This document shows positions 42,335-45,893 of a stretch of DNA of 45,893 bases, in pieces. Every line of letters begins with the position of its first letter. The stretch's first letter is position 1. Below the pieces are notes generated by a model, which was not told the origin of the DNA, searched no databases, and saw only the letters and a program-made list of their open reading frames with translations. Source of the DNA: Acidobacteriota bacterium (GTDB lineage Bacteria; Acidobacteriota; JAAYUB01); assembly GCA_017996395.1 (NCBI GenBank), contig JAGOHA010000015.1, positions 1-45,893 of the forward strand. The letters are read 5' to 3'. Both the position numbers and the translations under genes were made by a program.

Positions 42335-42390
42335 GAAAAACGCAACCGCGGGCAGCTGCAGGGGCGCCCAGCGCGCTCCGGGAGGTGTTG

Positions 42391-44043
42391 ATGGCCGAGA
42401 GTTCCGGCAATAAGTTCGGCTGGCTCAAGTGGACGGGCATCGTGCTGGGCGTTTTCGCGGCAGCCCTGGTGGCCGTGGTTCTGCTGATGGACGTGAATCA
42501 GTTCAAGCCGGAACTGGAGCGGGAGTTGGGGCGAGTGCTGGGGCGGACCGTGACCCTTGGCCGGATCCACCTGGCCCTGCTGGACGGGGGGCTGCGGATC
42601 GAGTCGATCGCCATCGCCGAAGATCCCGCGTTTGGAGGCGAGCCGTTTCTCCAAGCCCGCAGCCTGTCCGTGACCATGAAGTGGGTGCCGTTCATCAAGT
42701 CCCGGGCACTGCGGGTGACCGACATCCGCCTGGAGTCGCCCGATATCCGGTTGATCCGCGGTGCCGGGGGCCGGTGGAATTTTTCCAGCCTCGCTGCCGG
42801 GGCCGAGCCGCCGACGGCGCCCGCTGGAGAACCCGGCCGGGGTCCGGCGGCGGTGGATCTGCAGGTGCGCCGGCTGGCGATCACGGGGGGGCGGGTCCGC
42901 GTGGTGCACGCCGACGCCGGCGGCAAAACGTTCCAGTATGAGGATGTCCGCCTCGACGTGAGAGATTTCAGTCCCGGCTCCCGGTCGCCGTTTGAATTGG
43001 CCGCCATGCTGCCGGCTGAAGGGAAACTGGCGGTCCGAGGACACTTCGGCCCCCTCAACTCCGGGGACATCGCCCGCACACCGATGGAGGCGGACGTTCA
43101 GGTGGATGGTCTCGACATCACCGCCTCCGGTTTCCTGAAACCGGAGGCCGGTCCGGCCGGAGTGGTGGATTACTCCGGGAAGGTGTCGCACGACGGCACG
43201 ACCATCCGCAGCCAGGGTGAGGTCCATGTGGACCGGTTGCGGATCATGAAGGGCGCCGCACCCGCCGGGCGTCCGGTGGCGGTGGCGTACACCCTGGTGA
43301 CGGATCCTGCCGCCCGAACAGGCCGGCTCGAGGAGGCCGCCGTGACCGTGGGCGGCGCGGTCGCCCGGTTGGCCGGCTCGTTTGCCCCCGCCGGCGAGTC
43401 CACGCAGATCGATATGACGCTGCGCGGCGAGAAGATGCCGGCGGAGGACCTCATGGCGCTCCTGCCGGCGCTCGGCGTGGAACTCCCCAAGGGGGCGGCT
43501 CTCCGGGGCGGCACGCTCGGGGCGGACCTGGCGGTGAAGGGACCGGTGGAGGCGCTCGTGACCACGGGCACGGTGGCGATGCGCGACACCAATCTCACGG
43601 GATTTGACCTCGGCTCCGGCATGTCGGCCGTGGCCGGGCTGGTGGGGATCAAGACCGGCCAGGACACGCCGATCCAGCTGATGGGCGGCGACCTGACGAT
43701 GACGCCGGCGGGCATCGAGTTTAGCCGCATCCGGCTGGTCATGCCGGAAATCGGCCAGCTCGACGGCGCCGGGCGGATCGGCGCCGACAACACTCTTGAT
43801 TTCCAGATGCGGGCGACCCTCGCCGAAAACGCCACGGGCGGCGTGACGCGGCTGACGGGCTTGAAGCAATCGGGTCCGGTGGTCGTCCCGTTCCGGGTGC
43901 AGGGAACCACCCGGCAACCGGTGTTCACGCCGGAAGTTCAGAACCTGATCCAGGAGGAACTCAAGGGCTGGGTCGGCGAAAAAACCGCCGGCCAGGTAGG
44001 CAGTTTCCTCGAGGGCGTTCTGGGTTCCAAGAAGAAGAAGTGA
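42391..44043 (+). CDS. AsmA-family protein
   Basis: A 550-residue protein with one N-terminal membrane helix (WTGIVLGVFAAALVAVVLLMDV). This is followed by the AsmA start pattern NQFKPELERELGRVLGRTVTLGRIHLALLDGGLRIESIAI and a long beta-rich periplasmic region. The AsmA/YhdP/TamB superfamily is linked to lipid transport to or stability of the outer membrane. ATG 42391 follows GGAGG at 42381-42385. It lies alone, 24 bp from the convergent LamG-like gene. The tail ends in a Lys cluster (SKKKK). Confidence 0.85.
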   Translation: MAESSGNKFGWLKWTGIVLGVFAAALVAVVLLMDVNQFKPELERELGRVLGRTVTLGRIHLALLDGGLRIESIAIAEDPAFGGEPFLQARSLSVTMKWVPFIKSRALRVTDIRLESPDIRLIRGAGGRWNFSSLAAGAEPPTAPAGEPGRGPAAVDLQVRRLAITGGRVRVVHADAGGKTFQYEDVRLDVRDFSPGSRSPFELAAMLPAEGKLAVRGHFGPLNSGDIARTPMEADVQVDGLDITASGFLKPEAGPAGVVDYSGKVSHDGTTIRSQGEVHVDRLRIMKGAAPAGRPVAVAYTLVTDPAARTGRLEEAAVTVGGAVARLAGSFAPAGESTQIDMTLRGEKMPAEDLMALLPALGVELPKGAALRGGTLGADLAVKGPVEALVTTGTVAMRDTNLTGFDLGSGMSAVAGLVGIKTGQDTPIQLMGGDLTMTPAGIEFSRIRLVMPEIGQLDGAGRIGADNTLDFQMRATLAENATGGVTRLTGLKQSGPVVVPFRVQGTTRQPVFTPEVQNLIQEELKGWVGEKTAGQVGSFLEGVLGSKKKK

Positions 44044-44067
44044 CGTCGGCCCGTCGCCGGCGTCCGG

Positions 44068-45441
44068 TTACCGGCCCAGGAGCGCTGCAGCACCGGCGGC
44101 CAGCTCTTCGGGGTCCAGCGGGCGGCGGTGCAGCCGCACCCGCGCGATGGCGCCGTGGAAGAACTGGCTGCGGCCGTTGTCCATGGCGCCGATCTGGGTG
44201 AGCATGCCCGCGCTGTCGTACTTGAAGTTGCCCGCCAACCGGCCCTGGGCCACCCGCTGACCGTCCACCCACAACTCCAGGATTTGCTCGTAGCTGCGGT
44301 GGACCGCCGCGAACACGTGGAATTCGCCGGGATTCAGTCCGGCCATGGGCCAGGCGATTTGAAACGTTTTGGGCAGGTCGCGACGGAAGATCAGCTTGCC
44401 GGCGGCGATGGAGAAGCAGTACGGATCGTGGCCGCCCCGCTCGTCACCCCGCCAGACCATCATGTTGTAGCTGCCGTCAGTGGCCGTGGATTCCGCCAGG
44501 CGCGCCACGACCTCGATGGTGGTGTCGCCGCGCAGGTCGAGCTCGCGGATCGCGTCGAGCAGCACCCAGTCGCTCTGGCCGTTGAACATCAGCGCGCCGC
44601 CGCCGGGGGCGTCCACACGGGTGGGCGCGCCGCGCACTTCGGCACGGATCCCGTAGGGGCCCAGATCCACGAAACCGATGGCCCCCGACGGATCCGCCAC
44701 CAGATCCATGACCAGGCCCGCGGCGATGGCCGCGCCGGTGTCCGGCGGCGCCGAGGCGGGCATCCCCTGCGACTCGGCGTCCGGCGACCGGTCCGAGCCC
44801 GGCACGGGGACCGAGTCGAGCGGCGGCTCCGGCGACGCCGGGGGCGTGGCGGTCCGGTTCGCGGGCGGTTGGTCGGATTGCGCCGATCCCCGGACAAACG
44901 GCGGGCGGGAGATCCCGGTGTCCGGCGGCCCCCCCGGCTCTCCATCGACGGCGAGGCACGGCAGGCGGTCGATGCCGGCCAGCACGGCGCGGACCAGCGA
45001 CTCCCCGTCGGGTCCTTCCGTTCCCGTGGCGGCCCTGGCGCTGCCGACGACGATGACGTGCCATCGGCACGCGATGGCGTGCGTGCGTAGCGCGGTGCGG
45101 GCGACGCCGCCGAGATCGCCCATCTCGGCGGGCTGCATGCCGTCCATGCCCTCAATGAAATCGCGGACCTTGGCGCGGGCGTCGACCGCGTCGGCGCACA
45201 GGCGGACCTTGATCGAGATCCCGCGATCCGGCCAGGTCATGGTGTAGATTACCTCACCTTCGGTCTCGGTGCGGTTGCGCATCACCGGGGTGTCGGACTC
45301 CTGGCCGTCGAAGGCGGGGAACAACCCCCAGATTTCCTCATCCGGGCAGGCTGCGGACACGAGGCACGCTGCGGTGAGCCACAGGATGGCTGCCCCCAGC
45401 CGAATGCCGGCGGTGGTATGGTACCGGAGTGGTGTGATCAT
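44068..45441 (-). CDS. secreted LamG/concanavalin-like domain protein
   Basis: A 457-residue protein with a signal peptide (LGAAILWLTAACLVSAA). The N-terminal ~170 residues form an unknown domain (EEIWGLFPAFDG ... TWPDRGISIKVRLCADAVDARAKV). A Pro/Ser-rich linker (~175-235) follows. The C-terminal ~200 residues are a LamG_3-like beta-sandwich, with LMFNGQSDWVLL, TIEVVARL, LELWVDGQRVAQGRL and GAIARVRLHRRPLDPEEL. Such domains bind glycans or other surface ligands. ATG 45441 has GGGGAG upstream. The reading that extends to 45510 adds residues without a ribosome-binding site. Confidence 0.78.
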   Translation of the reverse strand: MITPLRYHTTAGIRLGAAILWLTAACLVSAACPDEEIWGLFPAFDGQESDTPVMRNRTETEGEVIYTMTWPDRGISIKVRLCADAVDARAKVRDFIEGMDGMQPAEMGDLGGVARTALRTHAIACRWHVIVVGSARAATGTEGPDGESLVRAVLAGIDRLPCLAVDGEPGGPPDTGISRPPFVRGSAQSDQPPANRTATPPASPEPPLDSVPVPGSDRSPDAESQGMPASAPPDTGAAIAAGLVMDLVADPSGAIGFVDLGPYGIRAEVRGAPTRVDAPGGGALMFNGQSDWVLLDAIRELDLRGDTTIEVVARLAESTATDGSYNMMVWRGDERGGHDPYCFSIAAGKLIFRRDLPKTFQIAWPMAGLNPGEFHVFAAVHRSYEQILELWVDGQRVAQGRLAGNFKYDSAGMLTQIGAMDNGRSQFFHGAIARVRLHRRPLDPEELAAGAAALLGR

Positions 45442-45624
45442 GGTTGACTCCCCAGTCGGAGTGAGATTCGCATGGGTCGCACTGTACCGCAGAAAACCGG
45501 CCGGCGTCAAGGTGGGCGGGAGGCTCTGGGCGCCGGTCGAAGGTGAGGGCCGGCCCGCGGGACAGGTGGCGGCAGATCCGGGGGGATCGTCTCCATACCG
45601 TCCTGCCGGAAGGACGCGGCCGGC

Positions 45625-45893
45625 TCAACGCAGCAGGTAGATGACGGCCACCGCCACGCCGATGATGACGACCGCCCCGCGCAGCACGGCGGGCCGAAGC
45701 CGGCCGGCCAGCCGGCCGCCCGCGGCGCCGCCCAGCAGCGCGCCGCCCGCCATGACCAGCGCCGCCGTCCAGACGACCTGGCCCGAGAACAGGAAGTACA
45801 CGGCCGCCGCGACGTTGGTGGCGAGGGCGATCGCCTGCTTCAGCGCGTTGAGGCGTGTCAGGGAGTCGTGGAGGATCAGGCCCAGGACGGCCA
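45625..45893 (-). CDS. TauE/SafE family permease, C-terminal part (runs off the window)
   Basis: Reading the minus strand from the window edge gives 88 codons ending in VIYLLR and a stop at 45625. The segments [28 protein letters not shown] and [30 protein letters not shown] match the C-terminal repeat of TauE/SafE (UPF0721) sulfite/organosulfonate exporter-like permeases. The N-terminus lies outside the window, so the start and full topology are not visible. Nothing convincing was found in 45442-45624. Confidence 0.85.
   Translation of the reverse strand, partial: AVLGLILHDSLTRLNALKQAIALATNVAAAVYFLFSGQVVWTAALVMAGGALLGGAAGGRLAGRLRPAVLRGAVVIIGVAVAVIYLLR

Overview
This is a 45.9 kb piece of a GC-rich bacterial chromosome. 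It looks Gram-negative: there are secreted proteases, a MepA-like murein hydrolase, an AsmA-like protein, sigma-54 regulation and SD-led genes. Two tandem paralogs carry a WEKKPYxxWSEK-type secreted domain that I associate with Acidobacteriota and related phyla. That, with the high GC and the odd tandem-repeat spacers, makes an Acidobacteriota-like anaerobe my best but weakly supported guess. No rRNA, tRNA, CRISPR, phage or insertion-sequence gene was seen.

Layout. 1-2149 (minus): the start of an unknown gene and a GH63-type glycosidase. 2384-12310 (plus): a twelve-gene operon for a group 4 membrane-bound [NiFe] hydrogenase. It has three antiporter-like subunits, NuoJ-, NuoK- and NuoA-like subunits, then small subunit, NuoC-like subunit, large subunit, NuoH-like subunit, a 2x[4Fe-4S] subunit and a maturation protease. 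The peripheral order resembles archaeal Mbh J-K-L-M-N, while the membrane arm resembles complex I. 12311-12670: tandem repeats and hairpins. 12675-17679 (minus): a sodium-dependent NSS-type symporter with a small membrane partner, a NYN/PIN-like protein, a single-domain response regulator, a DUF2148 protein and a secreted DUF1028 protein. 17866-21393 (plus): a prolyl-tRNA synthetase homologue whose aminoacylation site looks destroyed while its editing domain looks intact, then the two secreted paralogs.

21480-30117 is the most interesting part. A minus-strand sigma-54 activator with no recognisable Fis-type HTH is divergent from a tight four-gene operon: a ClpB-like AAA+ ATPase with a long unknown N-terminus, a MoxR-like AAA+ ATPase, a CobT-like VWA protein and an unknown protein. 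Between them lie a good -24/-12 promoter and three exact copies of a 9-bp element in enhancer position. Both ATPases have altered Walker B motifs. I read this as an inducible, ATP-driven chelatase/remodelling or conflict system.

30216-45893 holds a K+-channel-like protein with two Rossmann domains and a RyR domain, an AraC regulator, a GYF_2-like membrane protein, a large M48 membrane peptidase, a retropepsin-like protein with two DTG motifs, a MepA-like/LysM protein, an FkbH-like protein with an unusual N-terminal domain, an AsmA-like protein, a LamG-like secreted protein and the end of a TauE/SafE permease. All functions are inferred from sequence patterns alone.
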